DNA of 64,000 nucleotides from JACCTU01 sp963848525 (GCA_963848525.1 CAWKDZ010000002.1:1004468-1068467); one strand, 5' to 3'. Positions 17,523 to 26,973 are shown, numbered from the stretch's first letter. Program-made: numbers and translations. Notes: generated by a model from the letters alone, not told the origin.

Positions 17523-19274
17523 TCAGCGGATCCGGGTCCTCAGCGCCTTGCCGCCACGACAGATCCTCGTGAGCAGCACCGAGTTCTCCGGGTAGGTGTT
17601 GAAGATCGGCCGCACGTAATGGTTCGTGGGCGACGGGAAGCAGTGGAAGTACTTCGTGCTGTAGGTCGACCACTGCGGCCCGATGAAGAGCGGGATCACC
17701 GGCAGCTTCTCGAGCCACAGCCTCTGCAGCTGCGTCGCGTAGCGCTTCTGGCCCGCGACGCCGAGGGTGGCCTTCCACTGGTCGAGGAGCCTGGTCGCCC
17801 TCGTGTCCTGGAAGTGCGCGAAGTTGCCCGTGTTGACCGCGTCCTCACCCGAGGGGAGGTACGTGTTCCGATGCATGTTGTTGAAGAAGAAGCCGAACGG
17901 GGAGCCCGTCGCCGCGGTCTGCCACAGCAGCGTTACGAACTTCGTGCTCGTGGCGTTCGGGAACCACTCGCCCCAGCCCGGCTCGAGCTTCACGGTCGCG
18001 TTGATGCCGATTGCCTGGAGGTTCCTCGTGATGATCTGGAGCGAGGCGACCCAGTCGGACCAACCCGAGATGACGTGGATCGTGAAGCCGACGCGGTTGC
18101 CCCTCGGGTCGAGGAGCCGGTCGCCGTCGTAGCGGAAGCCGTTCGACGTCAGCATCCGCCTGGCTGCGGCGGGGTTGTAGGCGGCGAGCTGCTTCGCGTC
18201 CGCCTTGATCTTCTTGTCCGTCACCCACTTCGGGAACAGCTGCGAGAGGCCGATCGCGTCAGTGGGCGGCGCGTATCCGTACTCACCGAGCACGGAGACC
18301 TGCTTGCGGTTGATCGCCATGCTGACGGCTTTCCGGAACGGGATCAGGCTGTACGGGTACTTCCCCGTGTCGAACATCAGGGAGATCGGATACGCGGACA
18401 CGTCGTAGAACGCGTGGTAGTAGCGCGGGTTCTTTGCGATGTACGCCCGCTCGACGTTCGGGACGAAGTTGTGCGTCCAGTCGGCCTGGCCGCTCACGAT
18501 CTGCAGCAGCGCGGCGTCGTTGGAGGTCGCCTGGATGTACTCGAGACACTGGAACTTCGGCTTGCCGCGCTGCCAGTAGCGCGGGTTGCGCTCGAGGACG
18601 TAGTCCTGCGAGTTGAACCTCGAGACACGAACGAACGGGCCTGAGCCGACCGGGGTCCGGTTCGTGAACTCGTTGATGTCGCGGACCTGCGAGAAGATGT
18701 GCCTCGGGACGACGAAGATCCCGTTCAGGTTCACGGAGACGAACTGCGAGTCCTTGCTCTTGAGCCTGATCACGACGCCGTGGCTGCCACGCTGCCGGAC
18801 CGAGGCGACGTTCGAGCCCTCGCGGAACATCCCGAGGATGTCCATCGCCTTGTCCTGCCGGCCCGCGGTGAGGCTGTAGACGACGTCGGCGGCAGTCAGC
18901 GGCCTGCCGTCCGTCCAGCGGACGTTCCTGCGAATCGCCAACGTGAGCGTCCTGCCGTCCTTGCTCCACTTGTAGCTCTGCGCGAGCCACTTGTACTCAC
19001 GCCCGCCGCCGGCGGGCGTCACGACGATGAGCGGCTCGTACATCCCGCCGCGGACGAAGCTCGACGACGGCAGCCCCTGCACATACGGGTTGAAGTTGCG
19101 CACAAAGGCCGGGTCGCCGGAGCCTGTCGCGACGAGGCAGCGATGGGCGCTCGCGGATGTCGTCGCGACCGCATCCGTGACCGCGGCCGAGCTCCCCGCG
19201 AGGATGCCCACGAGCGTCGCCGCCCCCACGATGCCGACGACCGCCGGCGCTCGAAAGCGTGCTGGAAGGAGCAT
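17523..19274 (-). CDS. Family 5 extracellular solute-binding protein
   Basis: A 583-residue exported protein of the peptide/nickel/glucoside-binding family SBP_bac_5. The N-terminal signal (VVGIVGAATLVGILAGSSAA) lacks a clear lipobox. The domain signature includes WTDGRPLTAADVVYSLTAGR and RKAVSMAINRKQVSVLGEYG. Preceding GAAAGGAACGGGAA gives a good ribosome site for ATG 19274. It should deliver substrate to the permeases encoded downstream. Divergent from lacI-type gene 19441, with an operator overlapping its -10. Confidence 0.92.
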   Translation of the reverse strand: MLLPARFRAPAVVGIVGAATLVGILAGSSAAVTDAVATTSASAHRCLVATGSGDPAFVRNFNPYVQGLPSSSFVRGGMYEPLIVVTPAGGGREYKWLAQSYKWSKDGRTLTLAIRRNVRWTDGRPLTAADVVYSLTAGRQDKAMDILGMFREGSNVASVRQRGSHGVVIRLKSKDSQFVSVNLNGIFVVPRHIFSQVRDINEFTNRTPVGSGPFVRVSRFNSQDYVLERNPRYWQRGKPKFQCLEYIQATSNDAALLQIVSGQADWTHNFVPNVERAYIAKNPRYYHAFYDVSAYPISLMFDTGKYPYSLIPFRKAVSMAINRKQVSVLGEYGYAPPTDAIGLSQLFPKWVTDKKIKADAKQLAAYNPAAARRMLTSNGFRYDGDRLLDPRGNRVGFTIHVISGWSDWVASLQIITRNLQAIGINATVKLEPGWGEWFPNATSTKFVTLLWQTAATGSPFGFFFNNMHRNTYLPSGEDAVNTGNFAHFQDTRATRLLDQWKATLGVAGQKRYATQLQRLWLEKLPVIPLFIGPQWSTYSTKYFHCFPSPTNHYVRPIFNTYPENSVLLTRICRGGKALRTRIR

Positions 19275-19346
19275 TTCCCGTTCCTTTCTTCCGCGATCGC
19301 CCCTGCGAGCGGAGGGTTCACTGGGGTGTGCTCTGAAACTTTCCCG

Positions 19347-19356
19347 GTAACGTTAC
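19347..19356. promoter_or_regulatory. Candidate LacI-family operator
   Basis: GTAACGTTAC, a perfect 10-base palindrome with the central CG typical of LacI/GalR operators. It lies between the divergent regulator and importer genes and overlaps the -10 of the importer promoter, so a bound repressor would exclude polymerase. Confidence 0.65.
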
Positions 19357-19379
19357 ACCAGTCGTTTTCATGAAGTCAA
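19350..19379 (-). promoter_or_regulatory. Importer operon promoter
   Basis: Read leftward: TTGACT (19379-19374), 18-base spacer, TAACGT (19355-19350). The predicted start lies about 65-70 bases before the binding-protein ATG at 19274. Confidence 0.5.
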
Positions 19380-19440
19380 GCCGAAGCCGTCAGAAACTCC
19401 GGATTTGACCTTAGGTCCAAAGGAGCCTACACTGCGATCC

Positions 19441-20508
19441 GTGCGTAACCGTTCCCGGAACAACGACGGTAACGGCGGGCTCGGCACCGAGGGCATGCCC
19501 CGGGCGACCATTCGGGACATCGCCGGCGCTGCCGGCGTCTCGACCGCGACCGTCTCCCGCGTCCTCAACGGTCGCCCGGACGTGTCCCCGGGGACCCGGG
19601 AGGCCGTGCTCCGGGTCATTCGCGAGCAGGGCTTCGCGCTCAACCGCAGCGCCCGCGCCCTCTCCGGAGGGCGCACCGGCCTGGTCGGCGTCACCGTCCC
19701 GATGGTCCACATCGAGTACTTCAGTCGGATCCTCTGGGGCGCCTCGGAGGCGCTCTACGAGCACGACATGCGGGTCGTGCTCTGTCCGACGATGCACGAG
19801 CGCGAGCGGGAGGTCACGCTCCTCGAGCAGCTCCTCCACGGCACCACTGACGGCGCGCTGCTGCTGCTGACGCTGGAATCGAACCAGGCACTCCGCGCGC
19901 TGGCGCAGCAGGGATACCCGTTCGTCATCCTCGACCCGAGGCATCCGGTCGAGGAGGGCGCGCCGGTCGTCTCGGTCGCCCACTGGGCGGGCGCCAAGGC
20001 GGCGACGCAGCACCTGCTGTCGCTCGGGCACCGCCGGATCGGAACGATCACCGGGCCGCACGGCTGGGTGGCGAGCATCCACCGGCTCGAGGGCTTCCTC
20101 GCCGCGCTCGCGGGTGCCGGAGTTGACTCGGACGACGATCTGATCGCCAAGGGGAACTTCACCTGGGAAAGCGGGCACGCCGCGGCCTCCAGGCTGCTCG
20201 CGCTCGAGGAGCCGCCGACCGCGATCTTCGCCTTCAACGACGAGATGGCCCTCGGTGCGATGCGGGCCGCGGAGGAGCGAGGGCTACGGCTGCCCGACGA
20301 GCTCTCGATCGTGGGCTTCGACGACGTCGAGAAGTCGGAGATCGTGTCGCCGGCCCTGACGACCGTGCGTCAGCCCCTCGCGGAGATGGGGCGCATGGCC
20401 GTGAGTTTGCTCACTCGGCTGCTCGAGCGTCAGCCGATCGAGGCGATGCGGATCGAGCTCGAGACGAAGCTCGTCCTCCGCGACTCCACGGCGCCCCCGC
20501 GCGGCTGA
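19441..20508 (+). CDS. LacI-family transcriptional regulator
   Basis: About 355 residues. The DNA-binding helix-turn-helix and hinge are PRATIRDIAGAAGVSTATVS and RVLNGRPDVSPGTREAV. The periplasmic-binding-protein-like effector domain shows TGLVGVTVPMVHIEYFS, TAIFAFNDEMALGAMRAAEE and the C-terminal IVGFDDVEKSEIVSPALTTV. The GTG at 19441 has AAAGGAG upstream; ATG 19495 would give a form beginning just before the helix-turn-helix. It probably represses the divergent importer/beta-glucosidase operon through the palindrome at 19347-19356 and is relieved by a sugar ligand. Confidence 0.92.
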   Translation: MRNRSRNNDGNGGLGTEGMPRATIRDIAGAAGVSTATVSRVLNGRPDVSPGTREAVLRVIREQGFALNRSARALSGGRTGLVGVTVPMVHIEYFSRILWGASEALYEHDMRVVLCPTMHEREREVTLLEQLLHGTTDGALLLLTLESNQALRALAQQGYPFVILDPRHPVEEGAPVVSVAHWAGAKAATQHLLSLGHRRIGTITGPHGWVASIHRLEGFLAALAGAGVDSDDDLIAKGNFTWESGHAAASRLLALEEPPTAIFAFNDEMALGAMRAAEERGLRLPDELSIVGFDDVEKSEIVSPALTTVRQPLAEMGRMAVSLLTRLLERQPIEAMRIELETKLVLRDSTAPPRG

Positions 20509-20509
20509 C

Positions 20510-21541
20510 TCAGCCGGCGAGGAACGCTTCCAGACGTCCGGCTTCCTCGTCGAGCTCGCGCCGGACCGACCGTGAGAGCGGCGCGAACGGCTCGACTGCC
20601 ACGCGCCCGTCCTCGTGGCTCCACGTGCCGGCGACGAACCCGTCGACGAGGAACGTCTGCGCGACGTCGCCGTTCGTGCGGATGACCGTCTTCCGGTGCT
20701 CCTCGGGGAGCACGCGCGTCCGGTCCGCGAACGCGAGCAGCAGGTTGTCCCACTTCGGCAGGAAGCGGACGGGCGCAGGCGTGTCGGTGTCCGGCAGCGG
20801 CGCGCGCGGGACGTCGAGGAGCTCGCGGCCCTGCTCGTCGCGGAAGCGGCGCAGCGGCTCGAGCAGCTCGAGCGCCGCGTCGATCTCGGGCATGTGCATC
20901 ATGCTCCACGCGTTGAGGTCCCGGCGGGACGCAGGCCCGAACGCGGCGAGGTAGCGACGGAGGATCTCGGCGAACGCCTCGGTCGGTTCGTGCGCTTCCG
21001 GCTCTTCGAGCGCGACAAACCGAGCATCGGTACGCGCGTCCCAGAGCGCCGACTCGTAGTGGGGCAGGAGGTGCGCGCGGATGCGCGCCGCGCGCCAGGC
21101 GCGACGTGCCTCGATGCCGGTGAGGCCGTGCTTCCGCTCGAGCTGGTCGAGCGCTTCCGCCGTGGTCACGGGACCCTTCGCGGCGAGCACCCGCATGGAC
21201 GGCGCGAGCCGCTTCGCGGTCGCCGTGTTCTCCGGGAAGTTCGTCGTGCTCCGCGCTGCACAGAGCAGCGCGTAGCCGCGCCGTGTGTGCAGGTGCAGCG
21301 TCTGCCGGAGCACCGTCGCCTTGACCACGGTGGTGCGCGCGAGCTCGCGCTCGAGCGCCTCGCGCCGGAAGCTCGTCGTCCGCGTCCAGATGCCGACGTA
21401 CGGCGCCTGCGGCGACTGCGCCTGCATCCCGACCAGGCGTTCGATCACCGCCGTCGGCGAGAGCCGCTTCCGCTCCAGCAGGAGCTGACGCGCGAGCGTC
21501 GCCCGGTTCAGCTCGCGCAGCGTGAGGACGCGCTCGGCCAC
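20510..21541 (-). CDS. Winged-helix DNA-binding domain protein (HTH_42/AlkZ-like)
   Basis: A 343-residue protein of the large actinobacterial winged-helix family. Conserved features are an N-terminal LNRATLARQLLL and VERLVGMQAQSP-like segment, TVVKATVLRQTLHLHTRRGYAL, a central WRAARIRAHLLPHYES, and the C-terminal NGDVAQTFLVDGFVAGTW. Family members include the AlkZ-type DNA glycosylases that unhook crosslinks; most are uncharacterised, so repair or regulation is only possible. Its stop lies one base from the stop of the convergent LacI gene. Confidence 0.8.
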   Translation of the reverse strand: MAERVLTLRELNRATLARQLLLERKRLSPTAVIERLVGMQAQSPQAPYVGIWTRTTSFRREALERELARTTVVKATVLRQTLHLHTRRGYALLCAARSTTNFPENTATAKRLAPSMRVLAAKGPVTTAEALDQLERKHGLTGIEARRAWRAARIRAHLLPHYESALWDARTDARFVALEEPEAHEPTEAFAEILRRYLAAFGPASRRDLNAWSMMHMPEIDAALELLEPLRRFRDEQGRELLDVPRAPLPDTDTPAPVRFLPKWDNLLLAFADRTRVLPEEHRKTVIRTNGDVAQTFLVDGFVAGTWSHEDGRVAVEPFAPLSRSVRRELDEEAGRLEAFLAG

Positions 21542-21568
21542 GCATCCACGCTATCGCGACGCGTCACG

Positions 21569-22390
21569 TCAGGCGACTCGCATCGCCGTCGACTTGTGGA
21601 CGACCCAGCCGAGCCCGGCGCCGTCGCGCGCCGGTAGGTCGCGCAGGTGCGCGAGCCCGGCGCGCAGGTCCTCCTCGTCCGTTCCCGGAACCTGCTTCAA
21701 CGCGTCGAGCGCGCTCTCGATGACGTCGGCGGCGTACGGCGCCTCGGAGGCGAGCTCGCCCCCCTCCCACCAGAACGGCCGCTCGCCTTCGACGACGTTC
21801 GCAAACCCGGCGTCCCGCAGCCAGCCGGGCAGTCGCGTCCCGGCGTCGCTCCACCCCGCCGCGCCCATCGCGCTGACCATCGCACGAGCCAGTGATTCGA
21901 ACGCCGACGTCGTCGGGTCTGCTCGAACCGTCGAGTAGTCGACCTCGATCGCGGTGATCGCCCCACCGGGAACGAGTACGCGTCGCGCCTCGCGCAGCGC
22001 TTCAACAGGGTCGTGCACGTGCTCGAGGAACCACATCATCCAGACGTGATCGAAGGACTCGTCGTCGAACGGAAGCGCGAGCGCGTCCGCTTCGGTCAGC
22101 GTTGCCTCGACGCCTGAGCGCTCGAGGTGCTGCGAAGCGAACGCGAGTTGCTTCGGCTCGCGGTCGACTCCGAAGAGGCGTACGTCCGGGAACTCCTGTC
22201 CGAGCACAGCGAGCACAGCACCCGCTCCGCAGCCGACCTCGAGCAAGCGCGTACCCGGCGGAAGCGTGGTGCCGTCGCGGATGAGCCGCTCTCGCCAGTG
22301 CTCCGCCTGCGCGACCAGGCGTTCCTGCTCCGGGGTTCCGTATCCGTGCACGTACTCGGCCACCCACGCAGGGTAGGCGCCGCGCCGCAC
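21569..22390 (-). CDS. Class I SAM-dependent methyltransferase
   Basis: About 273 residues (or 264 from the GTG at 22363, just before AEYVHGYG). SAM site LLEVGCGAGAVLAVL with the acidic end of strand 2 in LFGVDRE, then DALALPFDDESFDHVWMMWF and the Methyltransf_11-like EARRVLVPGGAITAIEVDY. This is the UbiE/COQ5-like fold acting on small molecules; the substrate is unknown. It stands alone between the winged-helix gene and the terminator of the sugar importer operon. Confidence 0.82.
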   Translation of the reverse strand: MRRGAYPAWVAEYVHGYGTPEQERLVAQAEHWRERLIRDGTTLPPGTRLLEVGCGAGAVLAVLGQEFPDVRLFGVDREPKQLAFASQHLERSGVEATLTEADALALPFDDESFDHVWMMWFLEHVHDPVEALREARRVLVPGGAITAIEVDYSTVRADPTTSAFESLARAMVSAMGAAGWSDAGTRLPGWLRDAGFANVVEGERPFWWEGGELASEAPYAADVIESALDALKQVPGTDEEDLRAGLAHLRDLPARDGAGLGWVVHKSTAMRVA

Positions 22391-22420
22391 GTGTCGCCGG
22401 CGACGCTACGACAGCGCGCA

Positions 22421-22452
22421 GTGCGGCCCGCCGAGAGATCGGCGGGCCGCAC
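22421..22452 (-). terminator. Terminator-like hairpin after sugar ABC operon
   Basis: Perfect 14-bp stem GTGCGGCCCGCCGA (22421-22434) / TCGGCGGGCCGCAC (22439-22452) with a GAGA loop. It begins 15 bases beyond the stop of the sugar-binding protein gene on the minus strand. No U-run follows, as is common in high-GC actinobacteria. Confidence 0.7.
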
Positions 22453-22467
22453 CGGCTGCGTCCAACG

Positions 22468-23505
22468 TCAGTCGAACGCGTACTCCTCGTAGTCTTCGAC
22501 GTTCTCCTGCGTGACGACCGCGGCGGGAACGACCAGCATGCGCGGGACCTCCGGCGGAACGAGCTCGGAGAAGCCCTCACCCAGGCCGATCAGGCGCGCC
22601 ATGTTCACGGCGGTGGCCGCCATGTTCGGGTTGTAGAGGAAGGTGGCGCGGTAGAGGCCGCCCTCCTTGATCTGCTGCATCGCGTCCTGCGATCCGCCGA
22701 CGCCCGTGAGGAACATCTCGTCCTCGCGGCCGGCGTTGCGGATCGCCTGCACGACACCCTGCGCCATGTCGTCGTCGTGGGTGTACACGGCGTCGATGTC
22801 GTCCTGGGCCTGGAGGATGTTCTCCATCACCGTCAGCCCCTTGTCGGGGTTGAAGTCACCCGGCTGCGACGCGACGATCTCGATGCCGCCGCCCGGGCAC
22901 TTCTTCTTCAGCGTGTCGGTGAACCCCTTGGTCCGGTCGGTCGTGACCGAGATTCCGGCCAAGCCCTGGATCTCGACGACGTTGCCGTTGCAGCTCAACT
23001 CGTCGGCGATGTAGGTCGCCGCGAGCACGCCGATCTGGTAGTTGTCGCCGAGGATGGTCGCCGTCGCCGCGTCGGGCGCGGTGAAGAGCCGGTCGATGTT
23101 GACGACGCGGATGCCGGCCGCTTCTGCCTTCTGTGCAACCGGCGTCAGCGCCGCACCGTCCTGAGGCAGCACGACGAGGACGTCCGGCTTCTGAGCGATC
23201 GCCTGCTCGATCTGCTGCGCCTGCGAGTCCGCGTCCGCGGCCTCGAGCAGCTCGAACTCGACGTCGTCGAACTCGTCGGCGGCGGCCTGGGCGTTCTTCG
23301 AGATCGCTCCGAGCCAGCCGTGGTCCGTCGGCGGAACGCTCGCGATGATCGTGACCGTCTGGCCGGAACCGCCTCCGGCGGCCGTTGTCTCCTCTCCGAC
23401 GGTGACCGTCGTCGTTGCCGTCTCGCTGTCGCTCATGCACGCAGCCAGGGCCATCGCGAGCAGCAAGCCCGCGGCGAAGGAGACGAAGAGTCGCTTTCGC
23501 GACAT
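22468..23505 (-). CDS. Sugar ABC transporter substrate-binding lipoprotein (RbsB type)
   Basis: A 345-residue protein from ATG 23505, preceded by AGGAGGT. The signal ends in AMALAACMSDSET, where the cysteine is the lipidation site. The family 4 periplasmic-binding fold (Peripla_BP_4) is seen in IASVPPTDHGWLGAISKNAQ, IEQAIAQKPDVLVVLPQDG and DAVYTHDDDMAQGVVQAI. It captures a monosaccharide for the RbsA/RbsC-type transporter. It is the last gene of the operon, 47 bases after the permease, and is followed by a strong hairpin. Confidence 0.92.
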   Translation of the reverse strand: MSRKRLFVSFAAGLLLAMALAACMSDSETATTTVTVGEETTAAGGGSGQTVTIIASVPPTDHGWLGAISKNAQAAADEFDDVEFELLEAADADSQAQQIEQAIAQKPDVLVVLPQDGAALTPVAQKAEAAGIRVVNIDRLFTAPDAATATILGDNYQIGVLAATYIADELSCNGNVVEIQGLAGISVTTDRTKGFTDTLKKKCPGGGIEIVASQPGDFNPDKGLTVMENILQAQDDIDAVYTHDDDMAQGVVQAIRNAGREDEMFLTGVGGSQDAMQQIKEGGLYRATFLYNPNMAATAVNMARLIGLGEGFSELVPPEVPRMLVVPAAVVTQENVEDYEEYAFD

Positions 23506-23552
23506 TGCATACCTCCTGGTGGGTTGACGGGTTCGCCCGGCCGTCTCGGGCA

Positions 23553-24542
23553 TCAGTACCGCGACTCCGGGCGCTGCAGCAGGACGGCACCGACGACGAT
23601 CAAGCCCTTCGTCACCTGCTGGATCTCGGTCGAGAGGTTGAGCTGTGTCATCAGGCTGAAGATCAACGCGAAGGTGAGGACGCCGAGGAACGTGCCGACG
23701 ATCGTCGCCCGGCCCCCGGCCAGGCTCGTCCCGCCGATCACGACCGCGCCGATCGCGTCGAGCTCGTAGAGGTTTCCGCTCACCGGAGAGGCGCTCCCCA
23801 GACGGGCGCAGAGCAGAATCGTCGAGATCCCCGCGAGGAACCCCGAGAGCACGTAGACGCTGAAGATGATCCGGCGGACCGGGACGCCGGCGATCCGGGC
23901 CGCCTCGCGGTTCCCGCCGACCGAGACGACGTAGCGCCCGTAGCGGGTGCGGTTGAGGACGATCCAGCCGAGGATCGTGATCGCGAGGAACACGTAGACC
24001 GACACGGGGATCCCGAGGATCCGGCCGGTCCCGAACCAGAGCAGCGAGAACGGGCGCGGGTCCCCGAACGAGCCGCCGTTCAGATCGAGCAGGCTCACGG
24101 GCAGCTTGTCGTTCAAGAGCAACGCCAGGCCTCTGGCGACCGAGAACATCGCGAGCGTCGCGATGAACGGCACCACGCGTCCGTACGCGATCGCAGTCCC
24201 GTTGACCGTGCCGAGAAACGTCGCGAACAGGATCGCGCCGAGGATGAACACGAGGCTGCTCGTCCCGTCGGTCCCGACCATGATGCCCCCGAAGACGCCG
24301 GCGGCCGCGACAATCGACCCAACCGAGAGATCGATGCCGGCGGTCGCGATCACGAACGTCATCCCGATCGCGAGCACGCCGACGACGCTCGCCTGGGTGA
24401 GCATGTTGCGGATGTTGTCCCAGGTCGGGAAGGTCTCCGGCCTCAGGATCGCTCCGGCGACGAACAGCAGCAGGACCACGATCGCGAGCGCGTACTCCTG
24501 GAACTCGAGCCCCTTCACCCGCTGGGCCAGCGCGGTGTTCAT
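23553..24542 (-). CDS. Sugar ABC transporter permease (RbsC type)
   Basis: A 329-residue BPD_transp_2 permease with 8-10 hydrophobic segments. Characteristic stretches are IGMTFVIATAGIDLSVGSIV, FIATLAMFSVARGLALLL, GGNREAARIAGVPVRRII and IGAVVIGGTSLAGG. ATG 24542 overlaps the stop of the ATPase gene by four bases. It works as a homodimer with the neighbouring two-domain ATPase. Confidence 0.94.
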   Translation of the reverse strand: MNTALAQRVKGLEFQEYALAIVVLLLFVAGAILRPETFPTWDNIRNMLTQASVVGVLAIGMTFVIATAGIDLSVGSIVAAAGVFGGIMVGTDGTSSLVFILGAILFATFLGTVNGTAIAYGRVVPFIATLAMFSVARGLALLLNDKLPVSLLDLNGGSFGDPRPFSLLWFGTGRILGIPVSVYVFLAITILGWIVLNRTRYGRYVVSVGGNREAARIAGVPVRRIIFSVYVLSGFLAGISTILLCARLGSASPVSGNLYELDAIGAVVIGGTSLAGGRATIVGTFLGVLTFALIFSLMTQLNLSTEIQQVTKGLIVVGAVLLQRPESRY

Positions 24543-26053
24543 ACGACCTCCTCGACGAGATCTGGCGCGTCGGTCGGCGCGACGGCGTGGCGGAGCAGCG
24601 CCACCTCCGTCGCGCTGTCTCCGTCGAGCTCGGCGACGATCTCGCCCTCGCGCATGACGAGGACGCGCGTGCAGATGTGCGCGAGCTCTTCGAGCTCGGA
24701 CGAGACGACGAGCACGCCCAGCCCTGCGCTCGCGAGCTCGCCGATGATCCGGTAGATCTCCGCCTTCGTCGCGATGTCGACGCCGCGGGTCGGCTCGTCG
24801 AGGAGCAGCACCCGGCACTCGTGGAGCAGCCAGCGGGCGAGCACGACCTTCTGCTGGTTGCCGCCGGAGAGCAGGCGGACGACGCGCTCCGGATCGTCCG
24901 GGACGGTGTTCAGCGCCTTGAGCTGCTTGCGCGCGGTCTCGCGCTCCTTGCGGACGTCGAGCAGGAGCCGCGAGAAGCGGCCGAGGTCGGCGAGCGTGAC
25001 GTTCTTCGTTCCGCTCCAGTTGAGGACGAGTGCCTGTGACTTGCGGTCCTCGGGCGCGAGCCCGAGCCCACGTCGGATCGCGGTGCGGGGACGGCCCGAG
25101 GGCAGGCGCTTGCCCTCGACGACGATCTCGCCCTCCTCGAGCTCGTCGAGCCCGTAGATCAGTCGAAGCAGCTCGGTGCGCCCCGAGCCGACGAGCCCAC
25201 CGAGGCCGACGACCTCGCCGGCCTTGACCTGCAGGCTGACACCGCGCACGGCCGGGAGCCGCCGGGCGTCGCGAACCTCGAGCAGCACCTGGTCGGTTCC
25301 GACCGGACGGTCCGGGTAGAGCTGCTCCACCTTGCGGCCGACCATGAGCTCGACCAGCTGGTCGGTCGGGGTCGTCGCGGGCAGCCCGGTCGCCGCCGTG
25401 CGGCCGTCGGCGAGGACGGTCACGCGGTCCCCGATGCGCCGGATCTCGTCGAGGCGATGCGAGATGTAGACGACCCCGACGCCCTCGGAGGTGAGCCGGC
25501 GGACGACGTCGAACAGCGTGCCGATCTCCGCGTCGTCGAGAATCGCGGACGGCTCGTCCATGATCAGGAGCCGCACGTCGCCGGACAGCGCGCGTGCGAT
25601 CGAGACGATCTGCTGGGCGGCCGGGCGCAGCTTCCCGACCTTGGCGCGCACGGGAATCGAGTCGTGGCCGAGGCGCGTGAGCAGCGCCTCCGACTCGCGG
25701 TACATCCGGTCGAGGTCGAGCAGCGGGCCGCGACGAGGCTCGTGCGCGAGGAAGATGCTTTCGGCGACGCTGAGGTCGGCGACGAGATCGAGCTCCTGGT
25801 AGATCGTCGCGACGCCGCGCTTCAGCGATCCGGCGGGATCGCCCGCCGGCAGAGGCTCGCCCAGGAACAGGATCTCGCCGCTCGTCGGCTCGACGGCCCC
25901 GGAGACGCACTTGATCAGCGTCGACTTGCCGGCGCCGTTCGGGCCGAGCAGGCAGTGGACCTCACCCTCGAGGACCTCGAGGTCGACTCCCTGAAGCGCT
26001 TTCACACCCGGGAACTCCTTGACGAGGTTCCGGACCTCGAGGACCTTCGTCAT
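24539..26053 (-). CDS. Sugar ABC transporter two-domain ATP-binding protein (RbsA type)
   Basis: A 504-residue tandem ATPase of the CUT2 family. The first half has Walker A GPNGAGKST, a variant signature region (KLRPAAQQIVSIARAL instead of LSGGQ) and LLIMDEPSAILD. The second half has a degenerate Walker A (GGLVGSGRTELL), the signature LSGGNQQKVVLARWL and LLLDEPTRGVD. This asymmetry is normal for RbsA/XylG. ATG 26053 overlaps the upstream isomerase stop. Confidence 0.94.
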   Translation of the reverse strand: MTKVLEVRNLVKEFPGVKALQGVDLEVLEGEVHCLLGPNGAGKSTLIKCVSGAVEPTSGEILFLGEPLPAGDPAGSLKRGVATIYQELDLVADLSVAESIFLAHEPRRGPLLDLDRMYRESEALLTRLGHDSIPVRAKVGKLRPAAQQIVSIARALSGDVRLLIMDEPSAILDDAEIGTLFDVVRRLTSEGVGVVYISHRLDEIRRIGDRVTVLADGRTAATGLPATTPTDQLVELMVGRKVEQLYPDRPVGTDQVLLEVRDARRLPAVRGVSLQVKAGEVVGLGGLVGSGRTELLRLIYGLDELEEGEIVVEGKRLPSGRPRTAIRRGLGLAPEDRKSQALVLNWSGTKNVTLADLGRFSRLLLDVRKERETARKQLKALNTVPDDPERVVRLLSGGNQQKVVLARWLLHECRVLLLDEPTRGVDIATKAEIYRIIGELASAGLGVLVVSSELEELAHICTRVLVMREGEIVAELDGDSATEVALLRHAVAPTDAPDLVEEVV

Positions 26054-26973
26054 CGGACCACCAGCCCGCGGAGGTTGTTGTGCGCGATCCGAAGGCCCGC
26101 CTCGACCAGCTCCGGCGTGCCGCGCCAGACCGGATCCTCGTGCTCGACCGAGAGGACGCCGTCGAACCCGCCCTCGTAGAGGGCGTCGACGTAGCGGGTG
26201 AAGTCGACCTGCCCGAGACCCGGGATTCGATACCGCCACCACCCCGCGTCCCACGCGTCCTGCTCGCGCGTCGACGTCCGACCGAAGAAGCCGAAGCGGT
26301 TCCGCTCGCTCTCGAACGTCTCTGCGTCCTTCGCGTGCGCGTGCGCGACCCGGTCGACGTACGGACGCAGTGCGTCGACGGGATCGATCCCGAGCCAGAG
26401 CAGGTGCGACGGGTCGAAGTTGAGGAACAGACCGAGCGAGAACATCCACTCCCACAGCTCGGGCGAGTACGCGAGGTTGCCGGGGTAGCCGTCGGGGTGC
26501 CAGCCCTCCATCACGCAGTTCTCGATCATCAGGCGCACGCCGCGTTCACCCGCGTAGTCGACGAGGGGCGGAAAGATCTGTTCGGCCTCACGCAGGTTCT
26601 CCGCGACGCTGCGTCCGGGGTCGCGCCCGATGAACGTTCCGACGGGCACGCCGCCGAGCGCAGCCGCGGCGTCGATGCACTTGCGGAGATGCGCGTGGTA
26701 CTGATCGCGCTCCTCGGTGTCCGGCGCGAGGTTGTTGTCGTAGTACGCGAGCGCCGAGAGGACGAGCCCCTTGTCGGCGAGCGTGGTCTGCACCCGCTCC
26801 TGCTCGGCCTCGTCGAAGGAGTCGGCCTTCACGTGGCTCGCCGTGAACGGCCGGTCGCCCAGCTGCGGCCACGCGGCGAGCTCGAGCGCCTCGTAGCCGT
26901 TGCCGGCTGCCCACGCCGCGATCTCCTCGAGGCTGCGCTCCGGCATGCACGCGGTCAGGAAGCCGAGCTTCAC
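26050..26973 (-). CDS. Sugar phosphate isomerase/epimerase (TIM barrel)
   Basis: A 307-residue AP-endonuclease-2-like TIM barrel (xylose isomerase-like family). Metal ligands are probable in LMIENCVMEG (Glu), FDPSHLLWLGID (Asp/His), HAHAKDAE (His) and VLSVEHEDPVW (Glu/His). The family interconverts ketoses or acts on inosose in inositol-type pathways. The GTG start at 26973 is followed by KLGFLTACMPERS, the usual first strand. It overlaps both neighbours by four bases, placing it firmly in the sugar uptake/catabolism operon. Confidence 0.88.
   Translation of the reverse strand: MKLGFLTACMPERSLEEIAAWAAGNGYEALELAAWPQLGDRPFTASHVKADSFDEAEQERVQTTLADKGLVLSALAYYDNNLAPDTEERDQYHAHLRKCIDAAAALGGVPVGTFIGRDPGRSVAENLREAEQIFPPLVDYAGERGVRLMIENCVMEGWHPDGYPGNLAYSPELWEWMFSLGLFLNFDPSHLLWLGIDPVDALRPYVDRVAHAHAKDAETFESERNRFGFFGRTSTREQDAWDAGWWRYRIPGLGQVDFTRYVDALYEGGFDGVLSVEHEDPVWRGTPELVEAGLRIAHNNLRGLVVR

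Noticed and set aside
23506..23552. Riboswitch or attenuator before the RbsB-type gene
   Set aside because: Only 47 bases; no stable palindrome beyond the ribosome site.
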